Assembly: GCA_951848785.1 (NCBI GenBank)
Contig: CATOUR010000085.1
Coordinates: forward strand, 250,501-314,500
Direction: 5' to 3'
From: Callosobruchus maculatus
Lineage: Eukaryota; Arthropoda; Insecta; Coleoptera; Chrysomelidae
Length of the DNA stretch: 64,000 bases
Shown here: in pieces, positions 22,290 to 31,808 of the stretch
Layout of the letters: every line of letters begins with the position of its first letter
How positions within the stretch are numbered: position 1 is the stretch's first letter
Notes under the pieces: generated by a model
Seen by the model: only the letters and a program-made list of their open reading frames with translations
Told to the model about the DNA's origin: nothing
The model's database searches: none
Translations under genes and position numbers: made by a program

Positions 22290-23484
22290 CAAAATGTTAA
22301 CAATACCTATTGCGAATAAGGACTGTATAATTTGAGCTGTATTCTCTGATGGAAGGGTTACGCCGACCAACTATAAGCTGTATGTATTTAATATACCTAT
22401 CAAATAATTTTGACCTTCATGATTCATGTTCTACCTATAATTTTTGTAATGACAAGAACATTTATACAGGTTGATATTTCATCAATTTGTAAAACAATGC
22501 ACTTCTCCAAGAATAATAAACCCTTTGCAACAGTTTTAATGTAAGGCATATTTTCTGTCAGGTGCAATTTTTAAAGAACTGCAAAGTTTTGAGGAATATT
22601 TAGGATGGTGGTAAAATTGGCAACTTATTCTCTCTCACAAAATTGTAAACTTTCTTTGGCTGGACATAGAAAAGGTTTTAACATTAAATCAACAGAAAAC
22701 CTATTTGAAAATAGTGTGCCAAAATATTTTCTATTTGAGACCAACAGGATATTCTTAATGACAGTGGTAAAATCTAACTCAAATCACCAACAAATTATGA
22801 TTCATTGATACTAATGCCACCTACATCTGATATCTGGTTCATCGTAGTCAAACACTACAAAATAAAAATAAATGCAACCTATTTCCTGCTGCCACTTCCA
22901 CTTAAATGAACACTCAATTTACTTTGTAAATTTTCACTTAAGCTAGACAAATTCACTATTAGGTCACTTTGAAGCCATTCTTGCTGGTCTTGATTCCCCT
23001 TCACTAGGTATCAAATCTTTTCGTAGGTGTGCCCAGATGTGTTCTAATAGAACTGTATTTTTCTGTGATATTTCGGAGGTCCAGAAAACCTTGTAGGTAT
23101 CACATTGTGCTTTAAAATAGGTCTTATCCTTGGAAATGTTTGTAAACTATTGTCTTTATTCTTATCAATGTAACCAGCGCTTACGAGGAATACCTTTCAC
23201 CCACTTCTGTTTGAAATGCTCGTCTTGAGCACCTAATAGGTATGTCCTTTATTGGAGGCACAATTGCTAGTGCAACCTGGTACTACACACTTTGCAGGCA
23301 TGTTTTTATCTTTATAGTTTTGTTTGTGCAGGTAAATAATTAGAAACACGTTAAAAATCGCATTCCAATCTTCTTTTTTACTCTGGAAGATTACACTAAT
23401 GACTTAAAAACAAATAAAAGCTCGGCCCGCTATTCAGTGTTGCCACATTTCAAGGCTCCGGCCTAGTGAGTAGAGTCGACCATG
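22290..23484 (-). mobile_element. CATGGCCGAC-family element, copy 0 (3'-truncated)
   Basis: The 5' end (high coordinate) reads CATGGTCGACTCTACTCACT on the minus strand, followed by the family's AGGCCGGAGC block. Inward is one THAP-like first exon (start codon near 23301, MPAKCVVPGC-type in other copies), then the internal region shared with 39972-41720. Homology with that copy ends near 22290, without a recognisable 3' terminal repeat. An antisense 67-codon frame (22605-22808, plus strand) is conserved with the copy at 40656-40859. It is non-autonomous. Confidence 0.75.
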
Positions 23485-23617
23485 GGTGGACTTATGATGT
23501 GTCATGTGATAGTTTACAAGGTTCGTGTGTTTAATTTCATAGCCATATTATAACAAAGATTCACTTTAAATTAAAACCTACATTTTTGTTTAGTAAGTAG
23601 GTTTTACATTTAATAAC

Positions 23618-24670
23618 GAAATGTTTTCCGTTACTGCGGTATACAGAACACCTTCTCTAGCAATTGATTTATTCTTAGCCGACCTTCAGCAATTTCTAGA
23701 AAGGGACAATCACAATTATGAATTTGAGTTTTTTGATGGTGACATTAATATCGATATTTCTAATAAAACTAACTTTTCCGAGGAGTATTTGAGTATATTA
23801 AATAACATACCAATTAGAGTGCAAGGACCTTCTGCTACTTGCATACATCATGTTTTCATGAAAACAAATCATGACTATGATCTATGTATGCCGCTAATTA
23901 TCTTCTCTAATATAACAGATCATTATACCCTATGTCTGCAAGTTAACTTTATGAAAACAGCTAAAAGTATAGAAAAACGGAGATTTTCAAAATTCATTGA
24001 TCACAAGCAATTAAAATTGTATATGCAGTAAGTAGACTGGAAATGTTTATATGAAAGGGACTATAATCCGAAAGACGTTAGTGAGATTGACAATATAGCT
24101 AATAAATTCGTTGATATTATAAAAAATAACGTTACTTTATCCACGAGATATCAAAAGGATTCCAGCTAGTAAAATTAAAAGAAAAAATTGGATTACAAAT
24201 GGTTTGATCAACTCGGTGAATAAGAAGAATTCATTGTAGAACATTAGAAGATCCTACAAATGAACAACTTAAAAATGAGTTCAAGGAGTATAAAAAACAT
24301 TTAGCGATTCTAATTGAAAAACGGAAGTCGAAATACTATGAAAACCTTATATACCAACAGAAAAACAACAGTTCTAAAATGTGGAAAATAGTAAAATCAA
24401 ATCTGACGATACCAGCAATGATATTCTTTCTACAAAAGATGAAAATAACAGTATAATACATGATAAAAGACAAATAGCAAACCAATTCAATAAAGTATCT
24501 TCTCTGACTGGAGCTAAATTGGCCGAAAAAATTACTGTAGATAGTAATTACTCTCCAGGTAAAAATGTTATACCAAATTCTTTTTCTCTATGTTCAACAG
24601 ACCCAAGTGAAGTGAGAAATTTCCATTCTGTGCGTAAAAAATGGGAAAGCGCTATCATATATTATCAATG
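23618..24670 (+). pseudogene. LINE D endonuclease and linker fragment
   Basis: The frame 23621-24031 starts in VTAVYRTPSLAID and shows FDGDINIDI, the LLDH-equivalent SATCIHHVFMK and the catalytic ITDH motif of apurinic-like endonucleases. Downstream, in other frames, LKNEFKEYKKHLAILIEK and NSSKMWKIVKS match the basic linker between endonuclease and RT. The N-terminal third of the endonuclease is missing, and stops occur near 24031 and 24170. Confidence 0.75.
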
Positions 24671-24672
24671 TA

Positions 24673-25555
24673 CAGGGTTGGGATAAAGTATGGAACCAAG
24701 CAAATAACTTTTGAACGGAAAGAGTGATGTTGCTGAAAATTTGCAGGCAAGTGTAATGACGTCTAATGCATCCGAAGACATTAGGTCTGTTTTTACAATC
24801 ACAAACTAGTCAGCGTCAATTTGATTGGCCAATACTAGTCAGAAATAGTTTGACAACTGCAATGGGGAATACTGATTGGCTCTGACTGGTTTGTGATTCT
24901 CTGTAAAAACAGACCTATTATGTTAGCTATTAATGTACTTCCGGTTTAACCGGAAGTACCGTCAACTTTTTTAATTTAAATGGGACACCCTGTATATTTT
25001 TGCTGATTTTAATTCATCTTTTTTTTTCTGAATACGTCCATAGTGGGTTTAGCATTAGTTTCTGTAAAAACGGGAAAGATAAAGCTTCTTTCTCATTTCA
25101 GGTGTTTAAAATGCCGGTCATTCAAAGTCGGTTTTGGCGATCGGGTGAGAACTCACAAAGAAGTGCGTCATCTTTTAATGATTTACGTCCGGACAGGAGT
25201 CCTATAACACGTTTGACGGTGACTAAAAAAAAAATACAAAAAAAATTACATCAAACGGGAGGACCGCAGACCGCCACGGACGAATTTGTGAGGCAATTTT
25301 TTTAAGAAACAAATACTAAACCCACTATGGACGTATTCGGGAAAAAAAGATGAATTAAAATCTGCAAAAATATACAGGGTGTCCCATTTAAATTAAGAGT
25401 TGACGGTACTTCCGGTTAAACCGGAAGTACATTAATAGCTAACATAATGTCTTCGGATGCATTAGACGTCACTACACTTGCCTGCAAATTTTCAGCAATA
25501 TCACTCTTTCCGTTCCAAAGTTATTTGCTTGGTTCCATACTTTATCCCAACCCTG
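24673..25555. mobile_element. TA-flanked mariner-type MITE, copy 2
   Basis: Inverted ends CAGGGTTGGGATAAAG as in copy 1, with TA at 24671-24672 and 25556-25557. It sits inside the RT region of LINE D, whose frame resumes at 25558. The core (25100-25303) keeps the frame MPVIQSRFWRSGENSQR to a stop after FVRQFF, with TRLTVTKK and GGPQTATDE, the pattern of a mariner-like helix-turn-helix N-terminus. A CTTTCTCATTTCAG acceptor-like tract precedes the ATG. A 134-bp MITE is nested at 24783-24916. Confidence 0.83.
24783..24916. mobile_element. 134-bp MITE with 3-bp duplication
   Basis: Inverted ends AGGTCTGTTTTTACA and TGTAAAAACAGACCT, with inner pairs around ATCACAAAC/GTTTGTGAT. ATT flanks both sides. 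The same position in copy 1 (8985-8990) reads GACATTATG without the insert, so the empty site is in this window. A 3-bp AT-rich duplication suggests Harbinger-type mobilisation. Confidence 0.8.
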
Positions 25556-25557
25556 TA

Positions 25558-25857
25558 TGTATCAATACTGGAATTGTGCCATCCTCTTTCAAAACAGGTA
25601 TAATTAAACCTATCTTTAAAAATGGTGATACACAGGTAGTGTCAAATTACAGACCAATCTCCTTGGTAACATGTTTCGCGAGCGTATTTGAGAAATTTAT
25701 TTACAAAAAATTGTTAAAATATAATCAAAAGTACAAAATCATAAATGAGAACCAATATGGATTCCAGCTAAATATTTCTGCAGCGATTGCAATACAAAAC
25801 CTAATTAACAAAGCATATAGTAACTTAGATTCAAGTAATCCATCTTTAGCTGTGATT
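25558..25857 (+). pseudogene. LINE D reverse transcriptase N-terminal fragment
   Basis: Open frame with IVPSSFKTGIIKPIFKNGD, SNYRPISLVTCFASVFEK and ENQYGFQLNISA, the first conserved RT blocks of LINEs. It breaks off after PSLAVI, before the first catalytic Asp block. The remainder of the palm, including the FADD motif, is missing. Confidence 0.8.
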
Positions 25858-25859
25858 TT

Positions 25860-25990
25860 ACCACATTACTTAGTAAGTAGAAATTTCCACTAGATATCTC
25901 GAAATTTCTACTTAGTAAGTAGAAAGTAGTACTTAGTAAGTAGAAATTTCTAGTTATTAACTGGAAATTTCTACTTACTAAGTAGAATTT
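25860..25990. repeat. Cluster of GTAAGTAGAAATTT hairpin repeats
   Basis: The word CTTAGTAAGTAGAAA occurs three times and its complement TTTCTACTTA... twice in 130 bp, giving several overlapping stem-loops. It sits exactly at the break in the LINE D RT frame and next to a minus-strand LINE fragment. It may be the interior of a small foldback element or a rearrangement scar. Confidence 0.7.
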
Positions 25991-26190
25991 TTTCAAGTGG
26001 TGGCAATGTGTTAATCGGTCTAAAATTGGACACTTCAATGGTGTTAGATCCTTTAGGAATAGGTGTCACTGTACTAATTTTCAATTGATCCGAGAATATT
26101 CCATAACTTAACAAGGTGATAGTAAAATTCAAGATTAAATGGCCAATGGAGTACAAGGTATATTTAAGGATTTTTGAAATCAAAATGTCT
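25986..26190 (-). pseudogene. LINE reverse transcriptase fragment (different family)
   Basis: The minus strand encodes ISKILKYTLYSIGHLILNF, KISTVTPIPKGSNTIEVS and NFRPINTLPPLEKIL, which is the RT region around VIPIPK...RPISLLP. It is in the opposite orientation to LINE D and comes from another family. About 66 codons remain; both ends are truncated. Confidence 0.75.
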
Positions 26191-26259
26191 TCCCCGTATG
26201 TTTTATTTTCAAGGAAGAATATTATCTTTCTATCTATCTTTCAGCATATCAAATGATAT

Positions 26260-26500
26260 GGATCTGAAGTTCCGAAATTCTGTTTTCCCATATGGAAGGT
26301 TAGTATCTAACCCTACACTATCAGAATGAATGCTTTTTACTATGTCAAAAATACTGCTAACAAACAAACAAAGTACTGCAACATGTTTGTTCCACAAATC
26401 AATGAGTGAATTTAACCACCTACCAGCACATTTTAAAAATTCTATGACCCTGATAAGCTTTAAAAAGAATTTGAAAGAATATGTTTCAGAACGTTAAATG
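26260..26500 (+). pseudogene. LINE ORF2 C-terminal scrap
   Basis: The plus strand shows FRNSVFPYGRLVSNPTLSE, a stop, then HKSMSEFNHLPAHFKN and SFKKNLKEYVSER followed by a stop. This resembles the last 60-80 residues of jockey/CR1-type ORF2 (FNSLPxxIKN...FKKxLKxYL). It is not in register with the LINE D thumb that follows, so it is probably a separate fragment. Confidence 0.5.
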
Positions 26501-26689
26501 TTGTTTTGTAGGCAAATTCATGACACTGTAAAATTGGACTATTGAAGATACCCTTGTAAACTAGTTTTTTAGTTCAATTTATTCTATTTAGATTGAATAA
26601 TTTAGAGATATTTGTAGCTAAGGTCTGCAGTAAAGTCAATTTTTGAGTTTGTGTTAGATTGGGAACTTGTAGCTACTGTGAATATGGCT

Positions 26690-27165
26690 TATCTTTACAC
26701 AACTTAGGAAAATTCTTAACAGGAAGCATCTCATAGCTGTATATCATGCTCTTGTGGAGCCGCATATATCCTATGGCATAACAGCATGGGGTGGCATACA
26801 GAAGTCCTACGTACAGCCCTTACAAATTCTACAAAAAAGACTTTTTAAACTGATTCTGCAGAAACCTTTAGGATATTCTAGTAGATTATTATACCAAGAA
26901 ATAGATATGTTTAATATACGACAAATATCTACCTCTATAAAAATAAACATATTTTGAAATATCTTTCTCTCGATCATGATGCATGACAGTCGAAATCAAC
27001 ATACTCAATTAAATTTATAAATATATCAATTGGTCAGAGATCATTAGGATTTTCAGGTGTCAGAGTTTACAATATTATACCGCAAACATTGCAAAATTTG
27101 ATTTCTTTAAACCTATTCAAATATAAATTAAAGGCTTTCATCAAAAACTATCCATAGGAATCACT
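26690..27165 (+). pseudogene. LINE D ORF2 C-terminal region
   Basis: The frame 26754-26957 (EPHISYGITAWGGIQKSYVQ, then LQILQKRLFKLIL) is the thumb region of LINE RTs, where the LxYGIxxWG motif is usual. Sequence further down (SLGFSGVRVYN-like, then LFKYKLKAFI) continues to a stop near 27160. A homologous region from another LINE is at 45695-46099. Confidence 0.75.
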
Positions 27166-27624
27166 GACAGCAGTAACTGACTAATACATACTATCCTTAG
27201 TTCTTTTTAATTGTACCTGAGAATGTTCCTTGCGAGGGGTGAACCGGTCGTGAATTGTGGTGTACAAGTTACAGGAATTGGCATGAATTGTCATGAATTG
27301 CCTTGAATTTGCCAAGAATTGTTGTGAATTTCATGAATTACCATGAATTGCCATGAATTGTCAGAATTACCATGAATTGTGTCGAATTCAATAGGAATTG
27401 TCTAGAATTGTCATGAATTGCGAGGAATTTCTCAAATTTTACCATCCACTGCGCATGATCAGTAGATCCCGAATCGTGTTATTCCAATGGCGTCGCTTGC
27501 GAGATTTTGTAGTATTGTACGCGTCAAAAATAAAAGAGCAGTTTACATTTCTGTCTTCCCACCGAGTGCCGAAACTACAAAGGATCAAAGAAGCCCGACG
27601 AGTGGGGTGACTGTTTGCCTTTAG

Positions 27625-27793
27625 CATAGGCGTAGTTAGGTGGGGGCTTGCGGGGCTAAGCCCCCCCCAGGAATGAAATTAGCCCCCCCAAAAATCCAAA
27701 AATAATTCGTTTTGTTAAGTTTAATGTATCTTGGGCAGTCCCCAGATCCAGGGACTTAAGCCCCCCCCAGATTCAGGGACAACTACACCTATG
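27625..27793. mobile_element. 169-bp MITE with 8-bp duplication
   Basis: The ends CATAGGCGTAGTT and AACTACACCTATG are inverted, and GCCTTTAG is duplicated at 27617-27624 and 27794-27801. The interior is dominated by GCCCCCCC runs. It is too short to code. hAT-type by duplication length. Confidence 0.83.
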
Positions 27794-28044
27794 GCCTTTA
27801 GGCATGTTTTATTACCCTGGCGATAAAGCTGACACGTTCGTTAGTATAGTCAAAATTGTATAATCAGATGTAGATCAATTTATTTTGTTTTTATTTATTG
27901 CAAATTGGTATTTTCGATTATTTTGATCTCCTATCACTTTCTGAATTGTTATAATGTATATTTTGGGTCTACATAATACCGTAACCGCACTATAGAAGTG
28001 TCGACACTGATTGAGACCTGAAAGAAATGTAAACAGCTGATATA

Positions 28045-28225
28045 CAGGGTGTCCCACGAAGATTAAGACAAGCAATATATCGGAACTGGCAGTAGTAGCG
28101 AATTATAATTTTGGGGGTGTAAATTAGAGCAAATGTAGTATCTGTTCCTATTATTGTGTCACCCAATGAGGTATTTGTTTTTGATCACGTGACGTCAGAT
28201 TCAAAATTTTTAATGGGACACCCTG
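28045..28225. mobile_element. 181-bp TA-flanked MITE
   Basis: CAGGGTGTCCCA at 28045 and TGGGACACCCTG ending at 28225 form the terminal repeats, with TA on each side (28043-28044 and 28226-28227). It contains no coding frame. It belongs to the CAGGGTGT end family seen throughout the window. Confidence 0.8.
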
Positions 28226-28389
28226 TATATTTGGGACTTTTTGTGTTCCTCCCGATAAATCAATTCCAACAAGCTAACACACTTGGGGTCTAAAGTGATT
28301 AATTCAAGAGCTAGGGGTACTTACAAGATGGTACCACTACACTGATTATGACATGTACCCCTATAGTTATTATTTTGGTAGTGTTTTTT

Positions 28390-30160
28390 GAATGTAACAC
28401 CGTATGGTTGTATTTTAAATTGGAGTCTCTACTAATACCTTATCTCGCCTTGTAATTTTTTTTTCGCGTTTGCGACGTTGCCAAGTTATAAATTATTTTT
28501 CCAAAATTTCAAACAAACATATTTCCGATTTTTATGGATCGAACACACTGCATATTTTATTTAACATAAGGCCTTTACGGAAACTGTGATCGGGTTAACC
28601 CGATCAGTTGGATCACTGATCCTGACGTTCGGAAAGTGATCTGGGATAGGCCAGAAATAGGGTAGTTCACTCTTGTACAGTAAGTGATTGCGATCGGATG
28701 ATTCAGATCAGTAGCTGCTTTACTTTACCATCTGTTTTTTATTTTTCGTTGTTCGATGTCCGTTAAATTAATGGAATCATAAATCCCACTTGACAGCCGT
28801 TTGACATATAACTGATCTATCCGGATCCAGATCAGTGTTTCCGTAAAGGCCTATAGAAGTACTCCCTAGTAATGGTTTACGGCGTGAGCAAGTTTTAAGT
28901 GGTCATACTATCTATTTAGAATACAGGGTTAGTAAAAGGTACAAGAACGCTTAAATATCTCCACAACTTGCACAGGTGGAAGGTTAAAATTCAATAGCTA
29001 TGCGTTTTCGGATATGTATGCAGAATTCAAAAACTCTAACAGCAGTGTTGCCAGACTGACTACTTTTACGCTACACGTCATAATTTTGTTATTTTAAACA
29101 GAATGCTCTACTTATTTTTATTTCAATGAATAGTGCACGTTGGATTTAGTAAGGCCTCACAATTTCAATTTTTTTTTACTAATTACTGAGATACGGCATC
29201 ACTGCTGTTTCAGTAAACAGTACGGGAACGCTTTAATATCTCCACACTGCCACAGCTGAAACGAAAAACACCAATACCGGAGAGTTTTACAACATGGAAA
29301 ATGCTAACATCAGTGTTGCCAGATTTACCACTTTTACGTTGGACTTCATAAATAGGGTATTCCACTCAAAATTATGACGAGACAGGTAAAACTGGTAAAT
29401 CTGACAACACCCATGTTAGCATTTTTGAATACTGTATGTTCAGAAGCCCCCAAGTATTGAATTTCACCATTCCAGCTGTGGTAGTTTTGGGAATATTAAA
29501 GTGTTCGGGTACTGTTTACTGAAAAAGCGGTGTTGCCGTATCTCAGTAATTAATAGAAACAAAATTTTGAAATTGTGAGATCTTGCTAAATTCTACATGC
29601 GCAATTCATTGCAATAAAAATAAGTAAGAGGATTCTATTTAACATAACAAAATTATGACGTGTAACGTACCTAAAAGTGGTAAATCTGGCAACACTGCTG
29701 TTAGAATTTTTGAATTCTGCATGTTCGAAAACTGGCAGGTATTTATTTTATCGTTCCAGCTGTGCAAGTTTTGGAGATATTTAAGCGTTCCTGTACCTTT
29801 TACTGATCTGATATTCGAAATAGATAGTATGAGCAAGGAAAACGGTTTTATTTTTTTAGGGACACCACTTAAAACTTGGTCACGCCGTAAACCATTACTA
29901 GGGAGTACTTCTATGTTAAATAAAATATACAGTGCATTCTATTAATAAAAATCGGGAATATGTTTGTTTGAAATTTTGGAAAAATAATTTATAACTTGGC
30001 AAAGTTGCAAACGCTAAAAAAAATATTACAAGGCGAGATACGGTATTAGTAGGAACTTTGATTTAAAATAAAACATACAGGGTGTTACATTTAAAAAAAC
30101 AAAGCTAAATGACTTTCACATTGCCATAATTTAAAATTCTGCCAAAAACACCCTGTAGAT
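28390..30160. mobile_element. 1.8-kb imperfect palindrome related to 11993-13823
   Basis: The left arm (28390-29335) and right arm (29345-30160) are inverted copies with mismatches. The blocks ACTTGGCAAC...GCGTTTGCGACG and GCTGTTGCCAGATT match arms of the palindrome in the BEL LTR. The right end carries AAACACCCTGTA. The left end is degraded (AATGTAACACCGTATGG). A 284-bp MITE interrupts the left arm. Open frames at 29639-29836 and 29655-29945 are opposite-strand shadows. It is older and more diverged than its relative at 11993. Confidence 0.75.
28569..28852. mobile_element. 284-bp MITE with ATA duplication
   Basis: AGGCCTTTACGGAAAC at 28569 is mirrored by GTTTCCGTAAAGGCCT ending at 28852, flanked by ATA on both sides. 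The uninterrupted sequence (AACATAGAAGTACTCC) is present in the opposite palindrome arm near 29895-29920. The internal GATCAG/CTGATC pairs suggest further secondary structure. Confidence 0.8.
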
Positions 30161-31021
30161 GCGCATAGTTAGTAACATCCAAAATAGAGAGTTTAATAGT
30201 TCTTTTACTCAAATCAACAGTCACACATAATACTAATAATACCATTTTCTTGTTTTCCCATTGCATGAAGAATAACCCAAATGATATTTAGCCATATTTA
30301 GCTTTGCAAAACGAGACTCATAGGCCTAATTTACCAACTCTGGGGTCCGCAAAATATGTGGGTTGTGTTGGTAAACTGATTGTGTTTAAAAATGCATAAA
30401 TACATAATTAACCAGAAGAGGAAATATTTGAAATCGAGGCATAAATGGGTAAAAATTTATTACAAAAAATCGCATTATTGTAGATGTAAGGATATGAGTA
30501 CAGTCTAGGTGTCTCAAATAATAAGTGTAGTGTGGTGTGTAAAAACATCAGTACTGAATTGGCATGAATTGTCAGGAAGTCCCATGAATTGTTTGAATTG
30601 CCATGAATTGTCTCGATTTTTTATGAATTGTCATGCAATTCCTTGAATTGTGTGAATTGTCTGAATTTTTTGAATTGTTTTACATGGGAAGCATATGAAT
30701 TGTGTGAATTGTTTGAATTGTGGTGTACAAAATTTCCGTGACCGGTTCACCCCTCGGTTCCTTGATAGTTGAGTGTATAATTTGACATTTTGTTCTATAT
30801 GTAAGTCTTTAAATTTATAAATTTTTCTGTAGTTAAGATGGCCACTATTGTTGCTGCTAATTACATAAATATTTAAATTTTAGTGTTTCACATCGGTCCA
30901 AATACAATGATTGCAGCATTCATCGGACCAACATGTCAATGTATATTGTTTGAAACAAATTTATTATATGGTCACTTATTGCTCTATGCCAATAAACATT
31001 ATTATTATTATTACTATTATT

Positions 31022-31808
31022 TTTGTTTTTTCAAAGTTTGTTTTGAGTGATCAACTTTTATTTTTGGCAATGATGTAACAGCATGAATAGGACAATAATG
31101 AATTAAAAATATTACTTTCAGTTTTTTGATTAATTACAATTTACTTTGAATTGATGCAAAAATAAATAAATAACTTAACCTACTGATAACTATACTTACA
31201 GGTTTAACCTTCCTCATGGCTATAGTGAGGCCAACAAGTGCAACAGAATAACATCCAATCTAAAAACCCAAAGACTTAGAAATAAAATACTGCCCGGGTT
31301 AAGCCACTATAAAAATAAATAAAGTAGGTACCTCAACACCTCTGGAATTTCTTTCCATAATGTTTGAAAACCTGTGGAACACATTGGATAGCTTCTCTTT
31401 GGCTTTCTCCATCGTTCTAATTGTTTTTCAGATTGGTGGCCCTGTTGTGAAGTGTAATAAACAATCTATGTCTATAAATAATCTACTGGCATAATTTTAA
31501 AGTTCAAGTAGTCACCAGATAGCCTTCGGTTTATTTTTCAGGCAGGTACCAGGTGCTTAGGTCGTTTTGCATAGGTCCACTCACAAAACAGGTACGGTCT
31601 ACGTCTACGGTCACAAAACATAAACCTTAGATAAGGAAAGAGAGGGGATACCGCACGCCCATTTGATGCTATATGGATTAGCTGATACCGAAAATGAATA
31701 GCTGTCAAAATGCTGGTGGAAAACTGACGGTAGTGTCAAGGTGGTGTTTTTTGCGATATTTTTTAACGTTTTTAAGACCAATAATTGTGAAATATTGTGG
31801 TGAGCGTA
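31022..31808. other. 5' flank of the THAP9-like gene
   Basis: No other gene is visible. CTTAGATAAGGAAAGAGAG at 31627-31645 resembles, in reverse orientation, a CTCTCTCTTTCTTTGTCTAAG stretch at 36741-36761. The pair brackets the transposase gene and could be diverged subterminal repeats of an old P-type element. I could not define exact ends or an 8-bp duplication. Confidence 0.35.

Larger units (their letters stand above)
27233..30756. mobile_element. 3.5-kb hAT-like element with subterminal GAATTG repeats
   Basis: CGAGGGGTGAACCGGTC begins at 27233 and its complement ends at 30756. A perfect 8-bp duplication GTTCCTTG lies at 27225-27232 and 30757-30764, inside LINE D 3' UTR. About 190 bp at each end is filled with CATGAATTG-like words (27240-27425 and 30555-30725), placed like transposase-binding subterminal repeats of hAT elements. 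The interior holds other MITEs and a 1.8-kb palindrome and no transposase, so it is non-autonomous and was inflated by later insertions. The 8-bp duplication fits hAT. Confidence 0.83.
23618..31021 (+). mobile_element. LINE D, heavily interrupted
   Basis: A plus-strand LINE, 5'-truncated at about 23618, broken into endonuclease and linker (23618-24670), RT (25558-25857), C-terminal thumb (26690-27165) and 3' UTR. The 3' UTR is itself split (27166-27232 and 30765-31021) and ends in an ATT repeat. The interrupting DNA is a mariner-type MITE (24673-25555), a block of LINE scraps and hairpin repeats (25858-26690), and a 3.5-kb 8-bp-duplication element (27233-30756). Since all three lie inside it, LINE D is older than they are. 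It belongs to the jockey/CR1 side of LINEs; the clade is not resolved. Confidence 0.78.

Noticed and set aside
27240..27425. Regularly repeated CATGAATTG words considered as a CRISPR array
   Set aside because: Units are short and irregular, there are no constant-length spacers, the context is eukaryotic, and an inverted counterpart lies at the other end of the same transposon.
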